Shown here piece after piece: positions 1 through 10,074 of a stretch of DNA of 64,000 nt (position 1 is the first letter of the stretch; the number at the start of each line of letters is the position of its first letter). The notes under the pieces were generated by a model that was not told the origin of the DNA, made no database searches, and saw nothing but the letters and a program-made list of their open reading frames with translations. Made by a program: the position numbers and the translations under genes. Origin of the DNA: Bartonella callosciuri (GTDB lineage Bacteria; Pseudomonadota; Alphaproteobacteria; Rhizobiales; Rhizobiaceae); the NCBI RefSeq assembly GCF_014203215.1, contig NZ_JACHIM010000001.1, positions 62,001-126,000 on the forward strand. Direction: 5' to 3'.

Positions 1-109
1 AGTATTACCATACCATATGCAGTGTATATGATCTTTAAAGGTTTTAATAAGGACAGTTGGATTATTTTACCGGATCATTATAAATCTTGGATGTAAATTG
101 GAGCTTTTA

Positions 110-1933
110 ATGTGTGGAATTATTGGAATTCTTGGAAATAGACCTGTTGCATCCTATTTGGTTGATGGTTTAAAGCGCCTTGAATATAGAGGATATGATT
201 CATCTGGTTTAGCGACAGTCCATGAGGGGCGCCTTCATCGTATTCGCGCTGAAGGGAAGCTTATTCATTTAGAAGAAAAATTAAAGATAGCACCTTTGGA
301 AGGTAAGCTGGGGATTGGTCATACGCGCTGGGCTACACATGGAATTGCTGTAGAGCGGAATGCACATCCTCATTTAACTGAACGGATTGCAGTTGTTCAT
401 AATGGTATTATCGAAAATTTTTTAGAATTGCGAAAGGAACTCATTGAGGACGGTTATGTTTTTGAAACAGAGACCGATACGGAGGTTATTGCTCATTTAA
501 TTACGCGCGCACTAAAAAGTGGTTTTTCTCCGCAAGAAGCGACACGCACGAGTTGGAAAAGATTGCAGGGTGCTTTTGCTCTTGCTCTTATTTTTGAAGG
601 TGAAGATAACCTTATAATTGCTGTTCGTTCTGGTCCACCTTTGGTGGTTGGGTATGGAAAGGATGAGTTTTTTGTAGGGTCGGATGCAATTGCTTTAGCT
701 TCATTTACAGATCGTATCAGTTATATGGAAGATGGTGATTTGGCTGTTCTCACGCGTGAAGGAGTAACAATTTATAATGGAGATAATCAGCCAGTAGAAC
801 GTCCTATTACAACATTGTTTGATGGAAATTTCTTGGTTTCTAAAGGACATCATCGCCATTTTATGCACAAGGAAATGTTTGAACAACCTGACGTTATCTC
901 GCATAATTTGGCACATTATCTTGATCTTGGAAATTATACAGTTCGCTTATTTGAAGATTTGATTGATTGGAAAAATATTAACCGATTGCTCTTTGCAAGC
1001 TGTGGAACCGCTTATTATTCAACTTTAGTTGCACGCTATTGGTTTGAGAACTTGGCGGGTTTAAGTGTTGATAATGATGTGGCTTCAGAATTTCGTTATC
1101 GTGAACCCCCTATAACACCTGATGTGTTGCCAATATTTGTTTCTCAATCTGGTGAAACAGCTGATACATTGGCATCTTTACGTTATTGTCGAGAACGTGG
1201 TGTGAGAACGGTGACAGTTGTGAATGTTGAGCAATCGACAATGGCGAGGGAGGCTGATTTTGTTTTACAAACATTAGCTGGTCCAGAAATTGGTGTTGCT
1301 TCAACAAAAGCTTTTACCTGTCAATTGGTGACACTTGCTTCAATGGCGCTTGGTGCCGCTAAGCAACGTGGTTATCTCTCAGAAAAGCAGGAGCAACAGT
1401 TCGTGCGACAATTGACAGAAGTGCCGCGAATTTTAAATGAGGTTTTGAAATTAGAGGATAAAATTGAGACTATTTGTCGTGATTTGATGAACGTAAAAGG
1501 GGCTCTTTATCTTGGGCGTGGTACTTCTTATCCAATTGCTTTGGAAGGAGCACTCAAATTGAAAGAGCTTTCTTATATTCACGCTGAAGGTTATGCGGCA
1601 GGTGAGTTAAAGCATGGTCCGATTGCGTTGGTTGATGAGACAATGCCGATTATTGTTGTCGCACCTTATGATAGGTGGTTTGAAAAGACTTTTTCTAATA
1701 TGCAAGAAGTAGCGGCACGCAAGGGGCATATTATTTTGATAACGGATAAAAGAGGTGAAAAAGCAATGCATCTTGATATTCCGTCGACTATTATTTTGCC
1801 GGATATTCCAGAATTTATTGCACCTATCATTTATGCTTTACCTATTCAATTAATCGCTTACCATACAGCTGTTTTATTGGGAACAGATGTTGATCAACCT
1901 CGTAATTTGGCAAAATCAGTCACTGTTGAGTAA
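110..1933 (+). CDS. glmS: Glucosamine-6-phosphate synthase (isomerizing), GlmS
   Basis: Converts fructose-6-phosphate and glutamine to glucosamine-6-phosphate, the entry step to peptidoglycan and LPS amino sugars, in the cytosol. The ATG at 110 gives MCGIIGI, so Cys2 becomes the N-terminal nucleophile of the glutamine amidotransferase domain after Met removal. A TTG 12 bases upstream also fits the frame but would bury that cysteine, and GGAG lies just before the ATG. Two SIS isomerase domains follow, with motifs such as CGTAYYS and SQSGETADT, and the end DQPRNLAKSVTVE is typical. Length is 607 residues, as expected for the family. The bases upstream hold no complete gene; glmU is the usual neighbour but cannot be seen here. 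No glmS ribozyme is apparent. Confidence 0.97.
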   Translation: MCGIIGILGNRPVASYLVDGLKRLEYRGYDSSGLATVHEGRLHRIRAEGKLIHLEEKLKIAPLEGKLGIGHTRWATHGIAVERNAHPHLTERIAVVHNGIIENFLELRKELIEDGYVFETETDTEVIAHLITRALKSGFSPQEATRTSWKRLQGAFALALIFEGEDNLIIAVRSGPPLVVGYGKDEFFVGSDAIALASFTDRISYMEDGDLAVLTREGVTIYNGDNQPVERPITTLFDGNFLVSKGHHRHFMHKEMFEQPDVISHNLAHYLDLGNYTVRLFEDLIDWKNINRLLFASCGTAYYSTLVARYWFENLAGLSVDNDVASEFRYREPPITPDVLPIFVSQSGETADTLASLRYCRERGVRTVTVVNVEQSTMAREADFVLQTLAGPEIGVASTKAFTCQLVTLASMALGAAKQRGYLSEKQEQQFVRQLTEVPRILNEVLKLEDKIETICRDLMNVKGALYLGRGTSYPIALEGALKLKELSYIHAEGYAAGELKHGPIALVDETMPIIVVAPYDRWFEKTFSNMQEVAARKGHIILITDKRGEKAMHLDIPSTIILPDIPEFIAPIIYALPIQLIAYHTAVLLGTDVDQPRNLAKSVTVE

Positions 1934-2041
1934 AGATGGTTTTATGTCTTTTTTAGGGAATAATTAAGGGTGCAAATCATAAAAAACATTTATAACAGAT
2001 ATGCAAAGCTTTCACTTTTTTATAAGGATTGCTTTTTACTG

Positions 2042-4150
2042 TTAGCCTGCTCGGAGTAAACGCGTAGCATCGTCGCGTCTGAAAAGATAAAGGAGCAAAC
2101 GTAAAGCTTGTCCTTGTTCTGAGGAAAGAGTAGGATCATGTTGTAAAAATAAACGTGCATGCTTTCTTGCCATTGATAAAAGATCGCTGTGAACTGCAAG
2201 GTTTGCTATATGGAACTCAGGGGTGCCGGATTGTCGTGTTCCTAAAAGTTCTCCTTCTCCTCGTAAACGCCAGTCTTCTTCAGCAATTTTAAAACCATCT
2301 TCTGTATTACGTATAATATTAAGGCGTGTTGCAGCCATCTTTGTTAGTGGATCTTTGTATAGCAGAATGCAGGAAGATTTTTTTTCTCCTCGTCCGACAC
2401 GTCCCCGTAATTGGTGCAGTTGTGAAAGGCCAAAATGTTCCGCATGTTCGATAACGATGATTGAGGCATCAGGAACATCCACTCCCACTTCAATAACTGT
2501 AGTTGCAACTAAAATACCTATATTTCCACATTTAAAAGATGCCATGGCTGCTTCTTTTTCATCCGTAGACATCTTCCCATGGATCATACCAACACGTTTT
2601 CCAAATCGTTCACAGAGAAGGGCAAAGCGGCTTTCAATTGAAGTGAGCTCAAGAGTTGTAGATTCTTCCACTAAAGGACAAATCCAATAAAGTTTTTCTC
2701 CTTTTTCTAGTGCAAGTGCAATTCGTTCTATAAGTTCATGAATACGTTTCAAGGGAACTGTTGCTGTTGTGATTGGTTGTCGTCCAATTGGTTTTTCTGT
2801 AATTTGAGAGACATCCATATCACCAAAAGCTGTTAGAACCAGTGTGCGTGGAATAGGGGTGGCAGTCATCACCAGCATATCAGGGGTATGACCTTTTGCG
2901 GTAAGAGCAAGACGTTGATGCACACCAAAGCGGTGTTGTTCATCGATAATGGTTAAAGCAAGATTATTATAAGTAACGTTATTTTGTATAAGAGCATGGG
3001 TCCCTATGATAATAGAAGCTTGGCCTGATAAGATATCGTTCAAGATTTTTGTGCGCACTTTTCCTTTTTCTCGTCCAGTTAAAAGAGTTGTTTTTAATCC
3101 AATCTTTTCAGCAAGAGGCGCAATTGTAGCAAAATGTTGCCTAGCAAGAATTTCTGTTGGTGCCATTAATGCAGATTGTCCTGCATTTTCAGCAATCTGC
3201 GCACTTGCCATCAGTGCAACAACGGTTTTTCCTGCTCCTACGTCGCCTTGAAGAAGTCTTAACATCGGTTTTGGTGAAGCGAGATCCTTTGCAATATCTT
3301 TTATTGCTTCTTTTTGTCCATTGGTAAGTTGGAAGGGTAAAGCTTTCAGTAATTTTCCAGTATAAGTGCCGTTTGGAGGTCGAGAAGCACCGACAAGAGA
3401 TTTAGTTTTTAAGCGCACAAGTCCAAGAGCTAATTGGCTAGCAAGAAGTTCATCATAGGCAAGACGTTTGCGTGCTGTACTTTCTAAAGTTAAATCATCG
3501 GGATCGATGGGGGCATGAATGCGGCGTAAAGCAATAGGAAAAGAAGAAAAGTTTTGTTGCTTTTTGACGCTTTCTTCTATCCACTCTGGTAAGAGAGGAA
3601 TAGAGTCGAGAGCGTTTTGCATAGTGCGCCTTAACATTTTTGCTGATAATCCAGCAGTAGAGGGATAGACAGGTTCGATTAATGGCATCTGATTTGATTG
3701 CTCGTTTGTTACAATGTAATCGGGATGTACCATTGAGAGTTGTTCGTTAAATCGCTCCACTTTACCTGATACGATGACTTTTTTCCCTTCCGGTAATTGA
3801 TTTTTTAACCAAGAAGGTTGAGCATGAAAAAAGACCAAATTTATTTTTCCTGTTTGATCACGCGCGATAACACGGTAGGGCAATCGCTTACGTCCAGGGG
3901 GGGGCGGTTGATGCTGATCAATGATAATTTCGAGAGTGACGGTGACTCCTTCTCGTGCAAAAGCAATGCTGGGACGTGTTCTGCGGTCTATGACTGAATG
4001 GGGCATTAATTGGAGAAGATCAATGAGTGTGGATTCACGTTGTGTCGGATTAATATTTAAGACTTTTGTAAGTAAAGCACATATTTTGGAGCTTACTCCC
4101 GGAAGGGTGCGAATAGAAGCAAAAAGAGGATTAATAAGGCTGGGACGCAT
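2042..4150 (-). CDS. recG: ATP-dependent DNA helicase RecG
   Basis: Branch-migrating helicase that remodels stalled replication forks and recombination intermediates. The N-terminal part carries the OB-fold wedge domain. A Walker A motif, GDVGAGKT, lies near residue 302 and the DEAH-type box reads DEQHRFG near residue 402. The C-terminal helicase motifs include QLRGRVGRG followed by the TRQSGTPEF region typical of RecG. Length of 702 residues is normal. It converges on glmS and is divergent from dnaE across about 400 bases. The start MRPSLINPLF is chosen because no better upstream start is visible, though its ribosome binding site is weak. Confidence 0.96.
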   Translation of the reverse strand: MRPSLINPLFASIRTLPGVSSKICALLTKVLNINPTQRESTLIDLLQLMPHSVIDRRTRPSIAFAREGVTVTLEIIIDQHQPPPPGRKRLPYRVIARDQTGKINLVFFHAQPSWLKNQLPEGKKVIVSGKVERFNEQLSMVHPDYIVTNEQSNQMPLIEPVYPSTAGLSAKMLRRTMQNALDSIPLLPEWIEESVKKQQNFSSFPIALRRIHAPIDPDDLTLESTARKRLAYDELLASQLALGLVRLKTKSLVGASRPPNGTYTGKLLKALPFQLTNGQKEAIKDIAKDLASPKPMLRLLQGDVGAGKTVVALMASAQIAENAGQSALMAPTEILARQHFATIAPLAEKIGLKTTLLTGREKGKVRTKILNDILSGQASIIIGTHALIQNNVTYNNLALTIIDEQHRFGVHQRLALTAKGHTPDMLVMTATPIPRTLVLTAFGDMDVSQITEKPIGRQPITTATVPLKRIHELIERIALALEKGEKLYWICPLVEESTTLELTSIESRFALLCERFGKRVGMIHGKMSTDEKEAAMASFKCGNIGILVATTVIEVGVDVPDASIIVIEHAEHFGLSQLHQLRGRVGRGEKKSSCILLYKDPLTKMAATRLNIIRNTEDGFKIAEEDWRLRGEGELLGTRQSGTPEFHIANLAVHSDLLSMARKHARLFLQHDPTLSSEQGQALRLLLYLFRRDDATRLLRAG

Positions 4151-4546
4151 AAGAAAATTTTTAGCCGGCTCTTTTCATTTTTTCTAGTACTTTGAAGAGC
4201 TTTTTGCAAATAAATCACGAGAGTCTATGAGGAAAAGTTGTTTTATTTTAATTTTAAATTTTATATAGAGCAAAAAATTGAAAGTGGAATAAAATAAGAA
4301 CAGTACCGGAAAGAGAACTAATAGCACTATGGTATGTTCGCTTTTATTTGTGTGAGTTTTTTTATCACTATAGGTATTTTTTTCATGACACTTTAATGTA
4401 GAATATCAATAAAGCTGGGATGTCTCCTGTGTATACGAGAGTGTTAAAGTTATAAATTTATAGCATAATGGACTAAAATACCATCTCTTACTATGAGATA
4501 GATGTAAGTGCGATAGGTATTTATTTTGTGATAGGAAATTTTGAGA
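4151..4546. other. Divergent intergenic region recG/dnaE
   Basis: About 400 AT-rich bases between divergently transcribed recG and dnaE. It must contain both promoters, but I cannot place convincing -35/-10 pairs. In many Rhizobiales the lolD/lolC transporter genes precede dnaE. I looked for a remnant of them here and found no coding fragment in any frame. Confidence 0.5.
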
Positions 4547-7500
4547 GTGTCAGAAGATAAAAGCAAAACACGAGATGGTAAAAATTCCTTTCCTCGCTTT
4601 ATTCACTTAAGAGTACATTCAGCTTATTCATTGCTTGAAGGGGCTTTGAAAATCCCACAGATTATTCAACACGCGACTTCAGATCATGCACCAGCAGTTG
4701 CTATTACGGATACAAATAATTTATTTGGTGCTCTGGAGTTTTCGCAATATTGTTTCTCTCATGGGATACAACCTATTATCGGTTGTCAGATCACGGTTGA
4801 TTTTAGTGATGAAAATGATAATCCGCATTTTTCTAAATGGTGCCAACCTTCTGATTTTTGTTCTCTTGTTTTGTTGGCTGCTAGCGATATCGGTTATGCT
4901 CATTTGGTTCGTCTTGTTAGCCGTGCTTATCTTGATAAGTGTGATACTGATCCTCCTCATATTAAAGTGGGTTGGTTATTGTCGCACAGTGAAGGAATAA
5001 TCGCTTTAACTGGTGGTAATGGAGGACCTATTAATTCTTCTTTAGCGGAAGGAAAAAAAGAACATGCTGTTGAACGTTTAATTTATTTAAAAAAAATTTT
5101 TGATGATCGTCTTTATGTGGAATTACAGCGGCATGGCTCTTTTGATCAAAAAATAGAAGTTGCGCTTATTGAATTAGCATATGAACATAAAGTTCCTCTT
5201 GTGGCAACTAATGAAGCTTTTTTTCTGAATAGGGAAGGATATGAAGCACATGATGCACTGATGGCAGTTGCAGAAGGGCAGATTGTCTCTAATCCAGAGC
5301 GTAAACGTGTGACACCAGATCATTATTTAAAGTCGCAAGATGAAATGGTTGCACTTTTTTCTGATCTTCCAGAAGCTCTCGAAAATAGTGTTGAAATTGC
5401 GTTGCGTTGTCATACTGCGACACCAATTCGAAAACCAATTTTGCCTCGTTTTATAGAGCAATCTGTTGATTCAAATTGTATTTTAGAAGCCGAAGATAGG
5501 GAATTGTTAAATCAAGCTAAGGCTGGTTTAAAAATGCGGCTTGAGATAATTGGATTGGCTGAAGGATATACCGTTGCAGATTATGAGCAACGACTTGATT
5601 ATGAAGTTTCCATTATTACGCGTATGCAATTTTCTGGCTATTTTCTTATCGTTTCAGATTTTATAAAATGGGCGAAAACCCATGATATCCCTGTTGGTCC
5701 AGGGCGGGGCTCTGGTGCGGGTTCACTCGTTGCTTATGCGTTGACTATTACCGATGTTGATCCATTGCGTTTTTCCCTTCTCTTTGAACGGTTTCTCAAT
5801 CCAGATCGTGTTTCTATGCCGGATTTTGATATTGACTTTTGTCAAGAGCGGCGCGAAGAAGTTATTCATTATGTGCAAAAAAAATATGGACGCGATCAAG
5901 TTGCTCAAATTATTACGTTTGGTAAATTACAAGCACGGGCGGTGTTGCGTGATGTTGGGCGTGTTTTAGAAGTCCCTTATCGTCAGGTGGATTATCTTAC
6001 GAAACTAGTTCCTGCTACACCTGGGAATCAGGTTGAATTGGCTGATGCTATTAAAGATGAACCTAAATTTGCGGAAGAAAAGAAAAAGAATCCCGTCATT
6101 GGACGCACATTAGATATAGCGCTTCAATTGGAGGGCCTTTATCGGCATGCATCAACCCATGCTGCAGGGATTGTTATCGGTGACCGGCCACTTTCAGAGC
6201 TTGTCCCGATGTATCGTGATTCGCGCTCCGATATGCCTGTTACACAATTTAACATGAAGTATGTTGAACAGGCGGGGCTGGTAAAATTTGATTTTCTTGG
6301 ATTAAAAACACTTACTGTTTTGAAAATGGCGGTGGATTTTGTCGCACGAAAGGGTATCAAAATAGATTTGTCAAATATTCCTCTTAATGATGAAGCGACC
6401 TATGCTATGATGGCACGTGGCGAAACGGTTGGTGTATTTCAAGTTGAAAGCTCTGGTATGCGTAAGGCACTCATTGGAATGAAGCCAGACCGTATTGAAG
6501 ATATTATTGCTCTTGTCGCGCTTTATCGTCCTGGTCCGATGGAGAATATTCCAACCTATAATGCACGCAAACATGGCGAAGAGGAAATTACTTCTATCCA
6601 TCCTAAAATAGACCATCTGATTAAAGAAACACAAGGCGTTATTGTCTATCAGGAGCAGGTAATGCAGATTGCTCAGGTGCTTGCTGGTTATTCGCTTGGG
6701 GAAGCGGATTTATTACGTCGTGCTATGGGTAAAAAAATTCATAAAGAAATGCAAAAACAGCGTACGCGCTTTGTGAATGGAGCTGTCGCTGGCGGAGTTG
6801 ATAAGGATCAGGCTGATATTATTTTTGATCTTTTGGCAAAATTTGCAGATTACGGTTTTAATAAGTCGCATGCCGCTGCTTATGCACTTGTTTCCTATCA
6901 AACGGCTTATATGAAAGCACATCATCCAGTTGAATTTTTAGCCGCTTCAATGACGTATGATATGACAAATACGGATAAGTTGAATGATTTTCGGCGTGAA
7001 GCATTAAGGTTGGGTATTCAAGTTATTGCACCTTGTGTGCAAACATCCCATCGTGTTTTTGAAGTTGGTGATAACTGTATTTATTATTCTCTTGCTGCTA
7101 TTAAAGGTGTAGGGGAAGCAGTTGTTGATCATATTGTTGCTTGTCGTGGAGATAAACTTTTTAAGGATCTGGAAGATTTTTGTGAGCGCATTGATCCCCG
7201 TATTGTTAATAAGCGTGCGATGGAAAGTTTGGTTTGTGCTGGCGCTTTTGATTGTTTCAAGATTGCACGTGAGATTTTATTGGCAAGCCTTGGAACTCTC
7301 CATGCACGTGCACTTCGTATTCTCGATAACAATTCTAGCGGACAGATCGATATATTTGGGATGACAGGTGGGTTAAGAGAGCCTTTGATTTTATCGCAAG
7401 CATCTCCTTGGTTAGCGGATGAAAAACTTTATCGAGAATTTCAAGCAATAGGTTTTTACTTTTCTGCGCATCCTTTGGATGAGTATCATGCTATTCTTGC

Positions 7501-8035
7501 TAAAAAACGCGTACAGACTTGGGTTAATTTTGCTAACGCTGTCAAAGGAGGGGCAACTGCTGCTAGGCTCGCTGGAACTATCGTGGCAAAACAAGTCCGT
7601 AAAACAAAGTCTGGTAAGAAAATGGGGATTATTCATTTTTCTGATACGAGTGGACAGTATGAGACAGTTCTTTTTTCCGATATGCTTTCTGATTATGAGG
7701 AGGTGCTAGAACCTGGAAAATCTTTTATTATTACAGTGAGTGCAGAAAATCGCTCAGAAGGTATTAGTTTGCGGCTTGAGACGGTTCAATCCTTGGAAAA
7801 GGAGGTATCACAGTATCATAAAATGATGCGCATTTTTATAAAAACAGTTGATATGCTTCCACAAATTGAGCAAAATTTAGATCTTGGTGGGAATGGAGAA
7901 GTAGGGCTTATTCTTATTCAAGAGGATGGATTGCGGGAAGTTGAAATTGCGCTGCCAAACCGATACAAAGTTAGTTCGCGTGTGGCAAGCGCTATGAAAT
8001 CGATTCAAGGTGTTGTCAATGTGGAGTTGACTTAA
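4547..8035 (+). CDS. dnaE: DNA polymerase III subunit alpha, DnaE
   Basis: Catalytic subunit of the replicative polymerase. The N-terminal PHP domain starts at FIHLRVHSAYSLLEGA. The polymerase core contains PGRGSGAGSLVAYA and the catalytic aspartates of PDFDIDF. An internal clamp-binding peptide, QIDIF, sits near residue 933 and corresponds to QADMF of the E. coli enzyme. An OB-fold and C-terminal region follow. I prefer the GTG at 4547 (giving MSEDK) because AGGA lies about ten bases upstream. A TTG at 4541 is in frame but too close to that site. Length is about 1162 residues, standard for DnaE1. Confidence 0.96.
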   Translation: MSEDKSKTRDGKNSFPRFIHLRVHSAYSLLEGALKIPQIIQHATSDHAPAVAITDTNNLFGALEFSQYCFSHGIQPIIGCQITVDFSDENDNPHFSKWCQPSDFCSLVLLAASDIGYAHLVRLVSRAYLDKCDTDPPHIKVGWLLSHSEGIIALTGGNGGPINSSLAEGKKEHAVERLIYLKKIFDDRLYVELQRHGSFDQKIEVALIELAYEHKVPLVATNEAFFLNREGYEAHDALMAVAEGQIVSNPERKRVTPDHYLKSQDEMVALFSDLPEALENSVEIALRCHTATPIRKPILPRFIEQSVDSNCILEAEDRELLNQAKAGLKMRLEIIGLAEGYTVADYEQRLDYEVSIITRMQFSGYFLIVSDFIKWAKTHDIPVGPGRGSGAGSLVAYALTITDVDPLRFSLLFERFLNPDRVSMPDFDIDFCQERREEVIHYVQKKYGRDQVAQIITFGKLQARAVLRDVGRVLEVPYRQVDYLTKLVPATPGNQVELADAIKDEPKFAEEKKKNPVIGRTLDIALQLEGLYRHASTHAAGIVIGDRPLSELVPMYRDSRSDMPVTQFNMKYVEQAGLVKFDFLGLKTLTVLKMAVDFVARKGIKIDLSNIPLNDEATYAMMARGETVGVFQVESSGMRKALIGMKPDRIEDIIALVALYRPGPMENIPTYNARKHGEEEITSIHPKIDHLIKETQGVIVYQEQVMQIAQVLAGYSLGEADLLRRAMGKKIHKEMQKQRTRFVNGAVAGGVDKDQADIIFDLLAKFADYGFNKSHAAAYALVSYQTAYMKAHHPVEFLAASMTYDMTNTDKLNDFRREALRLGIQVIAPCVQTSHRVFEVGDNCIYYSLAAIKGVGEAVVDHIVACRGDKLFKDLEDFCERIDPRIVNKRAMESLVCAGAFDCFKIAREILLASLGTLHARALRILDNNSSGQIDIFGMTGGLREPLILSQASPWLADEKLYREFQAIGFYFSAHPLDEYHAILAKKRVQTWVNFANAVKGGATAARLAGTIVAKQVRKTKSGKKMGIIHFSDTSGQYETVLFSDMLSDYEEVLEPGKSFIITVSAENRSEGISLRLETVQSLEKEVSQYHKMMRIFIKTVDMLPQIEQNLDLGGNGEVGLILIQEDGLREVEIALPNRYKVSSRVASAMKSIQGVVNVELT

Positions 8036-8236
8036 ATCAAAAGTTGTAAGACGACTGCTTGTTTTGAATTACATTTCGCTTTATCAGTGGCTTAAAATTT
8101 CACTTTGAATTGGACTGCCGATTCTAAAAGTTCTTATTTTTATTTATGGTAAATTATGACGGATTCATAATGTTATCAGCGCAAGAAAATGTTCTTTATG
8201 TATGCAAAGCCATTGGGAGAACTTTGTAAGTTTTTA

Positions 8237-9475
8237 TCATAGATTTTTTATGAGATTCATAGCATCATACATATAAAGCCAATTAAGGTCAGACATGATA
8301 CTCTCTGGTGTACGAATTTTCATGATGAAATTGCGTGCAATTGCTATGGGACCAGTTGCATGATAGGTAATCCTGTTAAAGTTTCCACGTTTTTTTACCG
8401 CTGCAATGCGAGGCTTTCGTATTTTTTCGTAAAGCCAAAGGGCGTTTGTCAGTGAAAGGTCTTTAGTAGAGAGTGCTTCTGCTAATGTGGCAGCATCTTC
8501 TATTGCCATAGCAGCACCTTGTGCTGCAAAGGGGAGGGCTGCATGTGCACAATCACCAACAAATACTTGTCGTTCTAAACCTAAAAAACGATTTTGTTGC
8601 ATTTGAAAGAGTGGCCAATAAGTCCATTCATCAATATGATCAAAAATCTGTAAGATTTGCAAATTCCAGTCTTTGAAAAGAGATTTCAAATTTTCTTTAT
8701 TTCCTTCATGTGCCCATCCTTTTTTTGAATTTTTTCCACGCGTAATGGCCACAAAATTAAAAACTTTTGTTGATGATTGAATGGGATAGACAATAAGATG
8801 ATTTTTGGGTCCCATCCAGGCAGTAATTGTCTTCATATTTTGCAATAAAGAATGAAAACTTTTAGGAAGATTTTCAAATTCTGTTGTTGCACGCCAAGCA
8901 ATAAAACCACTAAAATTTGCCCTTTCATAAAAAGGTGCTTGTTTTCGTAATGTCGACCAAACTCCATCGCATCCGATAAGGAGTGGTGTTGAATAAAGCT
9001 GAGAATGTTGGGTTTCAGTTGGTAAATTGATTTTTATTGTTTTTATATGAATACTGTGAGATACTATTTGGGTAGATGATACAACAGATTCACCTGTTTG
9101 ATATTTGATAAGAGGATTTTCAATAACAGCATTATGTAAAATTTTTTGTAAGTTTGCGCGATGAATTGTAATATAAGGAGCTTTCCAGGTTTTTTCCGAT
9201 AAATTGATAAGATCAGTACGCAATCGTGTTTTTAAAGACATTCCATCTCTTAACTCAAAAAAATGTGGTATTATCCCCACTTCAGTAAGCTTGCTAAGAA
9301 TGCCCCAATGCGCAAGAATACGGGTTGCATTTGGAGTGAGCTGTATACCAGCGCCTACGGCGTCAAGTTGTGTACATTTTTCGATAATGGTACTTGCAAT
9401 TCCTTTATGGGCCAATGCCAAAGCTGTGCTTAAACCAGCAATACCTCCTCCAACGATGATTGGTGATTGATCCAT
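8237..9475 (-). CDS. FAD-dependent aromatic-type monooxygenase
   Basis: Member of the UbiH/salicylate-hydroxylase class of flavoprotein monooxygenases. The N-terminal dinucleotide-binding motif IVGGGIAGLSTALALA covers residues 7-22. The second FAD-binding motif is GDCAHAALPFAAQG, about three quarters along the 412-residue chain. No signal peptide is visible. The substrate cannot be read from sequence; hydroxybenzoate-like or ubiquinone-pathway compounds are possible. It is followed on the same strand by nothing and preceded by the small zinc-finger gene 33 bases away, so the two may be co-transcribed. Bartonella has little aromatic catabolism, so a role in cofactor or quinone metabolism is an inference only. 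Confidence 0.85.
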   Translation of the reverse strand: MDQSPIIVGGGIAGLSTALALAHKGIASTIIEKCTQLDAVGAGIQLTPNATRILAHWGILSKLTEVGIIPHFFELRDGMSLKTRLRTDLINLSEKTWKAPYITIHRANLQKILHNAVIENPLIKYQTGESVVSSTQIVSHSIHIKTIKINLPTETQHSQLYSTPLLIGCDGVWSTLRKQAPFYERANFSGFIAWRATTEFENLPKSFHSLLQNMKTITAWMGPKNHLIVYPIQSSTKVFNFVAITRGKNSKKGWAHEGNKENLKSLFKDWNLQILQIFDHIDEWTYWPLFQMQQNRFLGLERQVFVGDCAHAALPFAAQGAAMAIEDAATLAEALSTKDLSLTNALWLYEKIRKPRIAAVKKRGNFNRITYHATGPIAIARNFIMKIRTPESIMSDLNWLYMYDAMNLIKNL

Positions 9476-9508
9476 AGGCTACTTTATATTGAAAAAGCAG
9501 AGAACGCA

Positions 9509-9748
9509 CTATTTGGGATGATATAAACATCCTGCAGGATTTGTTTGATTAGGTGATAGCGAAGGAATATAACGATAAAGTGTTGAACAATAAGGACAAA
9601 TTTTTTCATCAGCTGATCCCATATTAATAAAAATATGGGGATGATCGAATGGTTGTGTAGCACCCGCACACATAAACTCTTTTACACCAATTTCGATTAT
9701 TTTATATCCAAGGTCATTTTGGAAATGAGGAACGTTGTGGTTAGCCAT
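9509..9748 (-). CDS. zf-CHCC zinc-finger domain protein
   Basis: Small 79-residue protein with the pattern Cys27, His36, Cys51 and Cys54 (FMCAG...DHPH...CPYC), which matches the zf-CHCC family. That family includes the mitochondrial complex I subunit NDUFS6 and short alphaproteobacterial homologues. It probably binds one zinc ion and may assist complex I assembly, by analogy with its mitochondrial relatives. The N-terminus MANHNVPHFQND and the end in CLYHPK are typical of rhizobial copies. The window also holds an NDUFS4-type protein at 39.6 kb, which makes two putative complex I accessory genes outside any nuo operon. Confidence 0.85.
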   Translation of the reverse strand: MANHNVPHFQNDLGYKIIEIGVKEFMCAGATQPFDHPHIFINMGSADEKICPYCSTLYRYIPSLSPNQTNPAGCLYHPK

Positions 9749-10074
9749 GGCGTATAAGCTCCGGATAAATTGCCTAATCAGAGATGATTTGAAATCCTTT
9801 ATTTCATATGCGTTAATTTGTAATAAAGCTTATAATAATGCAAGGTACTTTTTAAGACAAGTTAACTGTCTTTATGTTATACCGATCCATTGCCGTATTT
9901 CTAGTAATTTGCGCAATAGGAATAATTCTAAGTGTTTTGAAATATTAAATGTAACTAACATCAGAAAAATTGGTTATTTATATGTTATTATCACAATAAT
10001 ATATTGGAAAGTATTCTATGAGATATTTATCCATAAGGATCTTAAAAAGTATAAAGGAAGATTAGCTAGAGTAT
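9749..10074. other. Divergent intergenic region before ppk
   Basis: AT-rich spacer between the zinc-finger gene and ppk. A long open frame crosses it (9735-10145), but that frame overlaps the start of ppk in another register, is rich in rare residue patterns and matches nothing I know. I regard the region as promoter DNA for both directions. An AAGGAAG-like purine run near 10055 lies upstream of ppk, but rather far from its first ATG. Confidence 0.4.

Noticed and set aside
98..109. TTG start of glmS twelve bases upstream
   Set aside because: It would place residues in front of the catalytic N-terminal cysteine, which must be exposed by removal of Met alone.
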